Positions 34,747-42,429 of a DNA stretch of 45,978 nt are shown piece after piece (within the stretch, counting starts at the first letter, position 1; the number at the start of each line of letters is the position of its first letter). A program made the translations under genes and the position numbers. The DNA lies in contig JANMWN010000060.1 in the NCBI GenBank assembly GCA_031394045.1, positions 1 to 45,978 of the forward strand. Direction: 5' to 3'. The notes below the pieces were generated by a model. The model ran no database searches. It saw only the letters and a list, made by a program, of their open reading frames with translations, and was not told the origin of the DNA. This DNA comes from JANYIP01 sp031394045 (GTDB lineage Bacteria > Actinomycetota > Actinomycetes > Prado026).

Positions 34747-35259
34747 CTAGAAGGGCGCGTTGTCGAATCCGCCGTAGATGGCCGAGATGCGCCAGCGGTC
34801 ACCCTGCTTGACCAGCGAGAAGCGGTACAGCCCCGTGGCCTGGACATTTGCCCCCGCAGGGGTGGTGGAGGCAAGAACGCAATAACCCATCGCGGTTGCG
34901 CTGTCGAGCCCCTGCTCGGTCACGACGATGTTGACCAGACTGTGACGCAACTGGTCGTTGCGAGCTCCCAGGAAGCCCTTGAGCCACTCGATGAAGTCGG
35001 CGCTGCCACTCACGGTCTCCAGGTTGGTGACGCCGGCAACGCAGCCCGAGAAGGTCATGCCCTCGGTGTAGATGTCCGCCATTACCTCCCACTGCCGCTC
35101 GTCGACACTCCAGGAATAGCACGCGATCGCGTCGGCGATGGACTGGCGATCGATCACCGAGGTGAGATCACTCAGGGTGGCCGGCACCTTCAACTCGAAC
35201 GGGCCGTGCGCGTGCCCCCATCCGCCGTCGAACGCCGGAACCAAGTTCGTCGCTGTCAC
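34747..35259 (-). CDS. SnoaL-like protein, copy 1
   Basis: The protein has 170 residues from GTG 35259 with AGGAGG four bases upstream; an ATG at 35280 lies in the operator and is less likely. Motifs are IDRQSIADAIACYSWSVDERQWEVMADIY, GVTNLETVSGSADFIEWLKGFLGA, HSLVNIVVTEQG and LYRFSLVKQGDRWRISAIYGGFDNAPF. The same 170-residue protein occurs again at 41873-42385 and aligns without gaps. Such proteins are small binding or isomerase/hydratase-type enzymes. The operator-bearing promoter lies directly upstream. Confidence 0.83.
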   Translation of the reverse strand: MTATNLVPAFDGGWGHAHGPFELKVPATLSDLTSVIDRQSIADAIACYSWSVDERQWEVMADIYTEGMTFSGCVAGVTNLETVSGSADFIEWLKGFLGARNDQLRHSLVNIVVTEQGLDSATAMGYCVLASTTPAGANVQATGLYRFSLVKQGDRWRISAIYGGFDNAPF

Positions 35260-35270
35260 GGAGCCTCCTC

Positions 35271-35299
35271 TGTCTACCAATCAGATGGTAGATTTCAGC
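35271..35299 (-). promoter_or_regulatory. Operator and probable promoter upstream of SnoaL copy 1
   Basis: On the minus strand the near-palindrome ACCATCTGATTGGT (plus-strand ACCAATCAGATGGT, 35276-35289) lies directly before a TAGACA -10 (35276-35271). The -35 position (35299-35294) reads GCTGAA and is weak. The central CG of other sites is replaced here. Confidence 0.55.
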
Positions 35300-35381
35300 A
35301 CAGTCACTGGTGAAGGGCAACGGCTCGTGACTGTCGTGATTCGCCGGGGGTTTGACGCGCCCGGCTGGCGCTGAGCGAACC

Positions 35382-36164
35382 TCACGGCTGGCCGATCACG
35401 AGCTGCTCGGTCGCGAGATAGGCAGTCAGGGCCGGCGGGTTGACGAAGTTGACCTCGTCCACCTCCATCGCTGCGCTGGCCGCGGCGGCTGCGGGAGTAC
35501 CGAGCTCGGTCTTCATGACTGCCTGGCTGGTCCACCAGACCTCAGCCATGCCGCCGTCGGGGTACGCCCGGTTGCTGGCCGCCTTGGTCGCGCTCGCCAG
35601 CCGTGGGTCGTTGGTGAGCTGGCTCTGTACGTAGCGGCGATACCCGATCGCCGGGCCGTGCTCACGGACGAGGGCGCCGTGCACGTCCCGCCAGTGCAGC
35701 CGGAATGCCTCGATGTCCATGTCCGGCTTCTTCCAGTTCGCCACGACCATCTTTACTGGCGGGGCCACCGACTCCGACCGGGCCCAGCGCTCGGAGGGGT
35801 CCATCGTCCCGAAGACCACCCGCTCGGTCGCTGCGAAGGTACTCAGCCGGCTCTCGTCGACCAGCGCGGTGAGCTCGGCCGATCCGAGCGGACCATCGCC
35901 CCCCGCCGTCAGCGCTGCCTCGGCGTCCTCGGCGGAGCCGAACGAGAACTGCAGCATCGCATCCGGGGCGGTCGACCAGCCGCGCGCCTCGGCAAAGCTG
36001 TCAATGTCCGGGTCGGCGATGCGGACACTCAGCACGAAGCGCTCGACTCGAGCCCCTGGAGCAAGGGCGCCAGCCCGTTCGCAGAACGGCCCCGACAGGT
36101 GGGCGTGCAGGTCAGCGATGTTCGCCCCTGGCCGGGTGGTGAGCTCTGTGACGAGGGTGATCAT
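35382..36164 (-). CDS. EthD-like dimeric alpha-beta barrel protein (two domains)
   Basis: The protein has 260 residues from the ATG at 36164 with GGAGG upstream. The second half has a clear EthD motif, MVVANWKKPDMDIEAFRLHWRDVHGALVREHGPAIGYRRYVQSQ. The first half (MITLVTELTTRPGANIADLHAHLSG) has a related beta-alpha-beta pattern. The protein is comparable in plan to 44264-45049. No catalytic residues are established for the family. It has its own operator promoter and precedes SnoaL copy 1 and the dehydrogenase. Confidence 0.78.
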   Translation of the reverse strand: MITLVTELTTRPGANIADLHAHLSGPFCERAGALAPGARVERFVLSVRIADPDIDSFAEARGWSTAPDAMLQFSFGSAEDAEAALTAGGDGPLGSAELTALVDESRLSTFAATERVVFGTMDPSERWARSESVAPPVKMVVANWKKPDMDIEAFRLHWRDVHGALVREHGPAIGYRRYVQSQLTNDPRLASATKAASNRAYPDGGMAEVWWTSQAVMKTELGTPAAAAASAAMEVDEVNFVNPPALTAYLATEQLVIGQP

Positions 36165-36196
36165 CAACGACCTCCCTCGATTGACGAACTATTGCA

Positions 36197-36225
36197 GTTC
36201 TACCAAATGATTGGTGGTAACACAA
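36197..36225 (-). promoter_or_regulatory. Promoter with operator in its spacer, EthD gene
   Basis: On the minus strand TTGTGT (36225-36220), a 17-bp spacer and TAGAAC (36202-36197). The spacer holds ACCAATCATTTGGT (plus strand ACCAAATGATTGGT, 36202-36215), one of the most symmetric members of the set. Confidence 0.65.
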
Positions 36226-36275
36226 GGAAAGCTTCGGCGGGCGCGAGCCGCGGTTCCTCGCTCGAGAACAGCGCG

Positions 36276-37151
36276 TCAGGACGCCTTTGCCAGTGCCTTG
36301 GCGATGATCGCTGTCTCGTCGTCCAGCGACGTCGGCTGGTGGTACCCGTTCGTGTCTGTCTCGTCGATGAGCGAGAGCTGGGCCGCGATGGACTCAGGGG
36401 TGTTCTCGGGCAGGACGACCCCGTACGTCTCTGCGACGAAGATCCGAGCGATCCGGCCGCCGGCCACGGAGTAGAGGTTGCCGTTGACCGAGCACTCCGA
36501 GTGCGCGAGGTAGGCCACGAGCGGGCTCACGTACTCCGGAGCGACCTTGTCCGCGAGGTCGCCGAGGATGCCTGCGGTCATCTGTGTGGCCGCGATGGGA
36601 GCGATCGCGTTGGCCTTGATCCCGTGGCCGGCACCTTCGAGCGCAAGTACGCGGGTGAGCCCGGCCAGCCCGGCCTTTGCGGCACCGTAGTTGGCCTGGC
36701 CGAAGTTGCCGAACAGGCCGGAGGCCGAGCTGGTGCTGATGATTCGGCCGTAGCCCTGCTCGCGCATCAGCCTGAAGGCAGGCTGCGTGACGTAGAACGC
36801 ACCCTTGAGATGGACGTCGATGACCGCGTCGATCATCGCCACGTCCATCTTGTGGAACGCCTTGTCGCGCAGGATGCCGGCGTTGTTGACCAGGATGTCG
36901 ACCCGACCGAAGGCGTCGAGCGCCGCCTGCACGATGGCCGCTCCACCAGCAGCGGTGGAGACGCTGTCCTGGTTGGCGGCGGCCTGGCCGCCGAGTGCGG
37001 TGACCTCATCGACGACCTGCCCGGCGGCCGAGACGTCGTTGACCAGGACCATGGCCCCGCGACGAGCCAGCTCGAGTGCGTGCGACCGGCCGAGACCACC
37101 GCCGGCGCCGGTGATGATCGCGACCTGTCCGTCGAATCGCATGTCAGGCAT
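36276..37151 (-). CDS. SDR-family 3-hydroxyacyl-CoA dehydrogenase-like protein
   Basis: The protein has 291 residues from the ATG at 37151, which overlaps the XRE gene by eight bases and has GGAGG nine bases upstream; the ATG at 37142 is possible. Motifs are TGAGGGLGRSHALELARRGAMVLVND, VNNAGILRDKAFHKM, STSSASGLFGNFGQANYGAAKAG and VAGGRIARIF. This pattern is close to the dehydrogenase domain of peroxisomal-type multifunctional enzyme 2, which acts on (3R)-hydroxyacyl-CoA. Its place at the end of the PHA operon fits a role with (R)-3-hydroxyacyl-CoA. Confidence 0.9.
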   Translation of the reverse strand: MPDMRFDGQVAIITGAGGGLGRSHALELARRGAMVLVNDVSAAGQVVDEVTALGGQAAANQDSVSTAAGGAAIVQAALDAFGRVDILVNNAGILRDKAFHKMDVAMIDAVIDVHLKGAFYVTQPAFRLMREQGYGRIISTSSASGLFGNFGQANYGAAKAGLAGLTRVLALEGAGHGIKANAIAPIAATQMTAGILGDLADKVAPEYVSPLVAYLAHSECSVNGNLYSVAGGRIARIFVAETYGVVLPENTPESIAAQLSLIDETDTNGYHQPTSLDDETAIIAKALAKAS

Positions 37152-37608
37152 TGTCGTGGACCTCCATGTCCTGTCGTCGCGCTTTGGTTCGGGGGCTCGG
37201 AGGGCTCGGAGGGCTCGGAGGGTTGGGAGGCGGTCCGACGAAGGTGTGCAGGACGGCCAGCAGGGCGCGCCTCTGCGCGTTGTCGAGCCGCGGGTCGTTG
37301 CGGATGGCGACCTCAGTCGCCATCGAGTCCTTCGCAGCATCGTGGGGGGCAATGCCGGCAGCCCGGAGCAGCAGGTTGTCGGCCGAGACCTCGAGCGCCT
37401 CGGCAAGGGCACTGATCACCGTGACCGAGGGCAGCGCGAGGCCGTGCTCGATCTGGCTGAGATACGGGTTGGAGATGCGGGCCAGCTCAGCCGCCTGCCG
37501 GAGCGTGAGCTGCGCGAGCTGGCGCTGGCTGCGCACGTAGTCACCGAAGGCCTCGTACAGCTGGGCCCGCCGAACCTGCTCCACGTCCCCCGCCTCACCA
37601 ACGGACAT
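37144..37608 (-). CDS. XRE-family regulator of the PHA locus, copy 1
   Basis: The 154-residue protein has a Cro/CI helix-turn-helix at about 20-75 (RSQRQLAQLTLRQAAELARISNPYLSQIEHGLALPSVTVISALAEAL). It is followed by ADNLLLRAAG and DPRLDNAQRRALLAVLHTFVG. The C-terminal tail is a Pro-rich repeat (PPSPPSPPSP) made by a 9-bp tandem repeat, then a basic end. It is paralogous to 40166-40549: NPYLSQ, AEAL, and QRRALL are shared. Actinobacterial PHA loci often carry such regulators; control of PHA genes is inferred. Confidence 0.88.
   Translation of the reverse strand: MSVGEAGDVEQVRRAQLYEAFGDYVRSQRQLAQLTLRQAAELARISNPYLSQIEHGLALPSVTVISALAEALEVSADNLLLRAAGIAPHDAAKDSMATEVAIRNDPRLDNAQRRALLAVLHTFVGPPPNPPSPPSPPSPRTKARRQDMEVHDNA
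37193..37237. repeat. 9-bp tandem repeat coding for Ser-Pro-Pro
   Basis: GGGCTCGGA occurs four times perfectly (37193-37228) and once with changes (37229-37237, GGGTTGGGA). On the minus strand it encodes successive PPS units in the tail of the XRE regulator. Copy number could vary by slippage without a frame change. Confidence 0.9.
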
Positions 37609-37630
37609 CCTTCGGATGAAGGCTGCCTTG

Positions 37631-38401
37631 CTAGACGCAGTCTTGCAGATATTTGCCAGAACTGCTCGTCAAACCGTGGGTGAGGAAGAGCTGCACCGCA
37701 GTCGCGAGCGCAGTCGCCGGGCCGCTGCGCTGCAGGTCGTGTCCGGCAGAGAGCAGCACGAGGGAGGCGCCGTCGATGCGCCTGGCGAGCAACCTGCTGT
37801 TCGCGGCGGGGACCAGGCGGTCGTGCGCCCCGCATACGACCAGGGTCGGTGCCCGGATCGCGCCGAGGAACGGGATGCTCGACCAGGTCGCGATGGCCAG
37901 CGAGTGCCACAGCGCGCCCAGCGGGTCCGGCTGCGGCGACGATGGGCCCGCCGCCGAGCCGCAACCAAGACTGAGCAGCCCGTCCTTGTCGCCAGGGGTG
38001 GATCCAACGCCGCACGTCGTGGAGGCGAGGACGAGCCGGCGCACCCTGTCCGGGGACTGGAAGGCCAGCTGCTGCGCCACGGCGCCGCCGTGGGAGAACC
38101 CCAGGACGTCGACCACGTCCAGACCGACCTCGTCCAGCACCGAGACGGCGACCCGGGCCAGCCGTGAGATGGACAAGGGCAGGAGCGGCGTCGGGCTCTC
38201 GCCGACACCAGGGGAGTCGAAGGTCACCACCTGGCGACCGCTGCCCAACGCGGCGACGAAAGGCTCCCAGCTCTCCAGCCGACGGGTCAGCCCGTTCAGC
38301 AGGAGGAGTGGCTCTCCCTCACCCTGCACGCGCACGCGGACCTGGAGCCCGCCAGTACGCACGACCCGCCACTGGTCCACACGGGGCTGGGCCGCGGTCA
38401 C
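37631..38401 (-). CDS. Alpha/beta hydrolase, intracellular PHA depolymerase (PhaZ)-like
   Basis: The protein has 256 residues from GTG 38401 overlapping the PhaC stop by four bases. PLLLLNGLTRRLESWEPFVAAL, FDSPGVGESPTP and VLGFSHGGAVAQQLAF (nucleophile Ser103) match medium-chain PHA depolymerases; Asp194 (CGAHDRLVP) and His221 (AGHDLQ) would complete the triad. The lid region between STPG and WSSIPFL is about 45 residues, shorter than the usual 70 or so in Pseudomonas PhaZ. It would release 3-hydroxyacids from stored polymer. Translational coupling to PhaC supports a PHA role. Confidence 0.8.
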   Translation of the reverse strand: MTAAQPRVDQWRVVRTGGLQVRVRVQGEGEPLLLLNGLTRRLESWEPFVAALGSGRQVVTFDSPGVGESPTPLLPLSISRLARVAVSVLDEVGLDVVDVLGFSHGGAVAQQLAFQSPDRVRRLVLASTTCGVGSTPGDKDGLLSLGCGSAAGPSSPQPDPLGALWHSLAIATWSSIPFLGAIRAPTLVVCGAHDRLVPAANSRLLARRIDGASLVLLSAGHDLQRSGPATALATAVQLFLTHGLTSSSGKYLQDCV

Positions 38402-40110
38402 GCGCGGGCACGAACGTACGTACCGGGTGCGTCCTCGATCGGGGGGTGCTCCGCACTGCCCAGCTGACGGCGGGCCGCGATCTTCGGGCCGCCCTGCCCG
38501 GCGATCCACCGGGTCCAGTCGTCCCACCAGGTGCCGTCCCGGAGCTGCGCGGCATCCTTCCACTCCGCCGGGTCAGCCGGCAGGTCGTCGTTGGTCCAGT
38601 GCTTCGGCTTCGGACCAGGCGGGTTGACGATGCCCGCGATGTGACCGGAGGTGCTGAGCACGAACCTGTTGCGGCCACCGAGCAGCTGGGTCGTCTTGTA
38701 GCCGGAGACCCAGGGCACGATGTGGTCATCGACCGCAGCCAGGACGTACGTGTCGGCATCGACCTTGGCGGGGTCGAGCTTGCGGCCGTCGATCACGAGC
38801 TCACCACGAGCAAACTCGTTGTGGAGGTAGCAGGACCGCAGGTACTCGGAGTGCATCTTGGCCGGCATCCGGGTGCTGTCCTTGTTCCAGACGAGCAGGT
38901 CGAAGGCCGGCGGCTTCTTGCCCATCAGCCAGTTGTTCACCACGTACGCGAACACCAGGTCGTTGGCGCGCAACGCGTCGAAGGTGTGCGCCATCTTGTC
39001 CGAGTCGAGGAAACCCTGCTTGGCCATCTGCTTCTCGAGCCCGGCGATGGTCGCCTCGTCCGTGAACACACCGAGCGCACCGGGGACGCTGAAGTCCGTA
39101 TGGGTGTTGAGCAAGGTGGCGGACTTGATCGAGCGATCGCCGATGGCTGCGTTGTGGGCCATCGCGATCGCGGTCAGCGTGCCACCGAGGCAGACGGACA
39201 CGGTGTTGACCTCGTCGGCCCCGGTGATCTCGCGTACGACCCGCACAGCGTCCAGGGGGCCCTTGCGAAGGTAGTCCTCGAAGCTCAGGTCGCGCATGGT
39301 GGCGTCGGGGTTGCGGTAGCTGATCGCGAAGCACGTGTGACCGTGCTGCACTGCCCACTCGATCAAGCTCTTACCCGGGGCCAGATCCATGATGTAGTAC
39401 TTGTTGATCCACGGCGGGCAGAACAGCAGCGGCACGGAGTGCACTCGCTTGACCTGCGGCTCGTACTGGATCAGTTCGATCAGGTCGCTGCGGTAGACCA
39501 GCTTGCCCGGGGTGGCCGCCATGTTGACGCCGACCTCGAAGCCGGTGCTGTCGACCTGTGAAGGCCATCCGCCGTTGTGACGGAAGTCGTCGACCATGTT
39601 CGACAGACCCCGGAACACGCTCTTGCCGCCGGTGTCGAAGGCCTCGCGCAGTGCGGCCGGGTTCCCAGGCAGGGTGTTGGTCGGCGCGAGCGCATCGAGG
39701 ATGAACGTGGCGGCGAAACGGGCCTTGGTGGCCTGCTCGCCCTCGAGCCCCGCCGCTTCCAACAGCTCCGCGGCCAGCTGCGTACCCAACAGGTACTGCT
39801 GCATCAGGAGGAAGTAGAGCGGGTTGCCGTCGAACGCCGGGTCTGCGAAGCGCTTGTCGGCAGCCATCGGCCCTGGCGCCTGCGCACCTGTCACGCGTCC
39901 CGCGGCCGCCCGAGCTGCTGCGGCAAGGCCGAGTGCCAGCCGACCGTGGGCGGCGGCCGTCGCGCCCGGGTTCTTGGCCAGCGCAGCACCGGCCGCAGCG
40001 AGCGATCGCAGGAACGACACGGGGTCTGCACCGCTCAGCGGCTCCTCGGCGATGCCCAGCCGGTCGAGGATCGATCGGCCCGGTGAATCGGCACTCTGCG
40101 CTGGGGTCAT
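38398..40110 (-). CDS. phaC: Class I poly(3-hydroxyalkanoate) polymerase PhaC
   Basis: The protein has 570 residues from the ATG at 40110; the frame continues to 40275 but overlaps the upstream regulator. The N-terminal domain (residues 1-200) contains FADPAFDGNPLYFLLMQQYLLG. LLFCPPWINKYYIMDLAPGKS and the lipase-like box VSVCLGGTLTA with nucleophile Cys307 follow. Asp462 (DDHIVPW) and His490 (SGHIAGIVNPPG) complete the triad, and GTWWDDWTRWI lies near the C-terminus. It polymerises (R)-3-hydroxyacyl-CoA at the granule surface. It is flanked by PhaZ-like, phasin and two XRE genes. Confidence 0.96.
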   Translation of the reverse strand: MTPAQSADSPGRSILDRLGIAEEPLSGADPVSFLRSLAAAGAALAKNPGATAAAHGRLALGLAAAARAAAGRVTGAQAPGPMAADKRFADPAFDGNPLYFLLMQQYLLGTQLAAELLEAAGLEGEQATKARFAATFILDALAPTNTLPGNPAALREAFDTGGKSVFRGLSNMVDDFRHNGGWPSQVDSTGFEVGVNMAATPGKLVYRSDLIELIQYEPQVKRVHSVPLLFCPPWINKYYIMDLAPGKSLIEWAVQHGHTCFAISYRNPDATMRDLSFEDYLRKGPLDAVRVVREITGADEVNTVSVCLGGTLTAIAMAHNAAIGDRSIKSATLLNTHTDFSVPGALGVFTDEATIAGLEKQMAKQGFLDSDKMAHTFDALRANDLVFAYVVNNWLMGKKPPAFDLLVWNKDSTRMPAKMHSEYLRSCYLHNEFARGELVIDGRKLDPAKVDADTYVLAAVDDHIVPWVSGYKTTQLLGGRNRFVLSTSGHIAGIVNPPGPKPKHWTNDDLPADPAEWKDAAQLRDGTWWDDWTRWIAGQGGPKIAARRQLGSAEHPPIEDAPGTYVRARA

Positions 40111-40165
40111 GCGGTCCGACTCCTCGAGGCCTGGGGCAGGGATGGACTGTCCGCGAGCGCAGCGC

Positions 40166-40549
40166 TCACGAGTCCTCGGTGTTCGCTTCGACGTAGCTCC
40201 GGTAGACGCTGAGCAGCGCCCGACGTTGCGCCTCGCTGAGGCGTCGATCCATCCGGATCGCGTTCTCGGTGGCATCGTCGTCGCGCGTCGTCTCGCCGAC
40301 CAGGCCGGCCTGCTCGAACAGTGTCTCCGCAGATACGTTCAAGGCCTCCGCGATCGACTTGAGCACGCGGACGGAAGGCTCGTGCAACCCGCGCTCGAGC
40401 TGGCTGAGGTACGGGTTGGACACATCTGTCATCGCAGACAGCTGGCGCAGCGACAGATTGGCCATCTGTCGCTGCGCACGGATGAAGCTGCCCAGCATGT
40501 GCGCCGGGACGTCGTCCTCGGGTGGGGTGGCGTCCTGCGACTTCGTCAT
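40166..40549 (-). CDS. XRE-family regulator of the PHA locus, copy 2
   Basis: The 127-residue protein has a helix-turn-helix at about 22-75 (FIRAQRQMANLSLRQLSAMTDVSNPYLSQLERGLHEPSVRVLKSIAEALNVSAETL) and ends with MDRRLSEAQRRALLSVYRSYVE. It is a paralogue of 37144-37608 but lacks the Pro-rich tail. It lies between the phasin and PhaC genes in the same direction, 29 bp after the phasin. It may sense granule or metabolite state; this is inference from location. Confidence 0.9.
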   Translation of the reverse strand: MTKSQDATPPEDDVPAHMLGSFIRAQRQMANLSLRQLSAMTDVSNPYLSQLERGLHEPSVRVLKSIAEALNVSAETLFEQAGLVGETTRDDDATENAIRMDRRLSEAQRRALLSVYRSYVEANTEDS

Positions 40550-40578
40550 CGCCGTCCTTCGTCGTGGAAGGAGGTAGA

Positions 40579-40896
40579 TCAGGCAGACTTCGCCGGCGCG
40601 AGGACGCCCACCAGCTGCTGGGTGAAGTCACGCTGCGCGGTGAGCAGGTCAGCCGCGACGTCGAACGCGAACTTCGTCGTGGCTTCCACGCCGGGAACGG
40701 CGGGGAGGGCGGGGATGCCCGGGATGGCGGGGAGCTCCGGGACGGGGATGGCCGAGACGGCCTTGACCCAGCTCTGGGCTGCGTCGATGGAGAACTGCTG
40801 GCCCTGCTGGACGGTCGTGAGCAGCTGCTCGCGGATCTTCTGCGCGAACTCGGGGATCTCGGTGGTGGCAGTGGTCTTGGCGGTCGCTGTTGCCAT
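40579..40896 (-). CDS. Phasin-like PHA granule protein
   Basis: The protein has 105 residues from the ATG at 40896, with AAGGAG upstream. Amphipathic helices (EFAQKIREQLLTTVQQGQQFSIDAAQSWVKAVS; TTKFAFDVAADLLTAQRDFTQQLVGVL) flank a Pro/Ile-rich hinge (PAIPGIPALPAVPG). No cysteine is present and the C-terminus is AKSA. This fits small actinobacterial phasins that coat PHA granules. Its promoter at 40951-40980 has the most consensus-like -35/-10 in this part of the window, as expected for an abundant protein. Confidence 0.85.
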   Translation of the reverse strand: MATATAKTTATTEIPEFAQKIREQLLTTVQQGQQFSIDAAQSWVKAVSAIPVPELPAIPGIPALPAVPGVEATTKFAFDVAADLLTAQRDFTQQLVGVLAPAKSA

Positions 40897-40950
40897 CGTG
40901 TACTCCTTGTGGTCTCGCTCGGTCGCAGAGTGTTTCCGCTGTGTCTGCAC

Positions 40951-40993
40951 ACCATAAGCACCGCTTGCTTGGTATGTCAAGCGGTCACCAAGC
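40951..40993 (-). promoter_or_regulatory. Strong phasin promoter with overlapping inverted repeats
   Basis: On the minus strand TTGACA (40980-40975), an 18-bp spacer and TATGGT (40956-40951). The spacer carries ACCAAGCAAGCGGT. A second arm ACCAAGC at 40987-40993 forms an inverted repeat with GCTTGGT at 40967-40973. The core differs from ACCRAnCGnTYGGT, so a different regulator, perhaps an XRE protein of this locus, may bind. Confidence 0.7.
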
Positions 40994-40995
40994 AG

Positions 40996-41835
40996 CTAGA
41001 TCTCCAGGCCGCCGTTGACGCCCCAGACCTGTCCGGTGATGTACGCCGAGGCGTCGGCAGCCAGGAAGTGAACGACGCGGGCGACCTCCTCGGGGCGGCA
41101 GAACCTGCCAATGGGGATCTGAGCCTTGATCCGCTCCAGCACCTTCTCGGGAACGTCGTCCAACATCTCGGTCGCGACGAAGCCAGGTGTCACGGTGTTC
41201 ACGGTGAGGCCGATGCCGTCGTCGCCGAGCTTGCCGGCTCGCCCGAGGATGAACGCTGCCTCTTTGGCCAGGGTCTTGGTCAGTCCGATCATCCCGGCCT
41301 TGGAGGCGGCGTAGTTGGCCTGCCCGACGTTGCCGTGCTCGCCGATCACGGAGGAGACGAAGATGATGCGACCGGTCCCGCGCTCAAGCATGTGCTCCAG
41401 AGCCGGCTGCGCCATGTAGAACGATCCCGACAGGTTGACCGCCAGCACCGTGTTCCAGTCCTCCACCGACATCTTCATCGCCATCTTGTCGATCGTGATG
41501 CCGGCGTTGTTGATCAGGATATCGATCCGGCCGTGCTCGTCGAGCACCTCCTGGACCACCCTGCGGCAGTCTTCGGGCCTGGAGATGTTGCCCTGGTGGA
41601 TGGTCGCCTTTCCGGTGCCGCCGAACTCCTCGCCGAACTCCCGCAGGAAGAGCTCAGCGCGGGCCCGGTCGGAGCTGTACCCAGCAGCGACCGAAGCGCC
41701 CTGGCTGGCCAGGCTCCTGCAGATGGCGGCGCCGATGCCCCGACTGCCGCCCGTCACCAGGGCGACCCGTCCGGAGAGCTTCTCGCCCACCATCGCGGTG
41801 GACCGGTCTGATGTGGCTGAGTCCAAGGTGCTCAT
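40996..41835 (-). CDS. Acetoacetyl-CoA reductase-like SDR (PhaB/FabG type)
   Basis: The protein has 279 residues from the ATG at 41835 (GGAAGG upstream); an ATG at 41790 would remove 15 variable residues. Motifs are VTGGSRGIGAAICRSLA, NNAGITIDKMAMKMSVEDWNTVLAVNLSGSFYMAQPAL, SSVIGEHGNVGQANYAASKAGMIG and VNTVTPGFVATEML, closely matching PhaB/FabG. It likely reduces acetoacetyl-CoA to (R)-3-hydroxybutyryl-CoA with NADPH for PhaC. It ends 15 bp before the phasin promoter region and is read with SnoaL copy 2 upstream. Confidence 0.9.
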   Translation of the reverse strand: MSTLDSATSDRSTAMVGEKLSGRVALVTGGSRGIGAAICRSLASQGASVAAGYSSDRARAELFLREFGEEFGGTGKATIHQGNISRPEDCRRVVQEVLDEHGRIDILINNAGITIDKMAMKMSVEDWNTVLAVNLSGSFYMAQPALEHMLERGTGRIIFVSSVIGEHGNVGQANYAASKAGMIGLTKTLAKEAAFILGRAGKLGDDGIGLTVNTVTPGFVATEMLDDVPEKVLERIKAQIPIGRFCRPEEVARVVHFLAADASAYITGQVWGVNGGLEI

Positions 41836-41872
41836 CTGCAGTGCCTTCCATGGGTCGGAGAAGCATGGACGG

Positions 41873-42385
41873 TCAGAACGGTGTGTTGTCGAGCCCGGAG
41901 TGGATGGCCGAGAGACGCCAGCGGTCACCCTGCTTGACCAGCGAGAAGCGGTAGATCCCGGTCGCTCGGACCGTCGCTGCTTCGGGGGACGTCGAGGTGA
42001 GGACGCAGTAGCCGATCGCGGTGGCCTCGTCGGGCCCTTGCTCCGTCACCACGATGTTGAGGAAGTTGTGCCGCAGCTGGTCGGACCGGGCCTGCAGGAC
42101 GCCCTTGAGCCAGTCGATGTAGACCGCCTTGCCTCGCACGGTCTCCATGTTGGTGACGCCGGCGATGCAGCCTGTTGAGGTCACGTCGTCGGCATAGATG
42201 TCGGCCATGACCTCCCACTGCTGTTCGTCGAGGCTCCAGCCGTGGCACGCGATGACATCGACGATCGACTGATGATCAATCACAGCCGTGAGCCCACTCA
42301 GTGCCGCTGGCACCTTCAGCTCGAACGAGCCGTGGGCATGTCCCCATCCGGCCGCGAACGCGGGGACCGGGTCTGCGGCGGTCAT
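41873..42385 (-). CDS. SnoaL-like protein, copy 2
   Basis: The 170-residue protein starts at the ATG at 42385 with GGAGG close upstream. It aligns with 34747-35259 over its full length without gaps; GWGHAHG, FELKVPA, QWEVMADIY, NIVVTEQG, and RFSLVKQGDRWR are shared. The pair is a recent-looking duplication. It is followed by the PhaB-like gene on the same strand and has its own operator promoter at 42401-42429. Confidence 0.83.
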   Translation of the reverse strand: MTAADPVPAFAAGWGHAHGSFELKVPAALSGLTAVIDHQSIVDVIACHGWSLDEQQWEVMADIYADDVTSTGCIAGVTNMETVRGKAVYIDWLKGVLQARSDQLRHNFLNIVVTEQGPDEATAIGYCVLTSTSPEAATVRATGIYRFSLVKQGDRWRLSAIHSGLDNTPF

Positions 42386-42400
42386 GTTCCTCCAGTTCTT

Positions 42401-42429
42401 TCCTTACCGAACGACCGTTTGTTCGTCAA
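42401..42429 (-). promoter_or_regulatory. Promoter with operator in its spacer, SnoaL copy 2/PhaB operon
   Basis: On the minus strand TTGACG (42429-42424), a 17-bp spacer AACAAACGGTCGTTCGG and TAAGGA (42406-42401). The plus-strand site ACCGAACGACCGTTTGTT contains the outer inverted repeat CGAAC/GTTCG. It resembles the set but with wider half-site spacing. Confidence 0.6.

Noticed and set aside
37193..37237. Short tandem repeat as CRISPR or iteron array
   Set aside because: The 9-bp units are directly adjacent without spacers and lie in frame within a coding region, giving a Pro-Pro-Ser tail.
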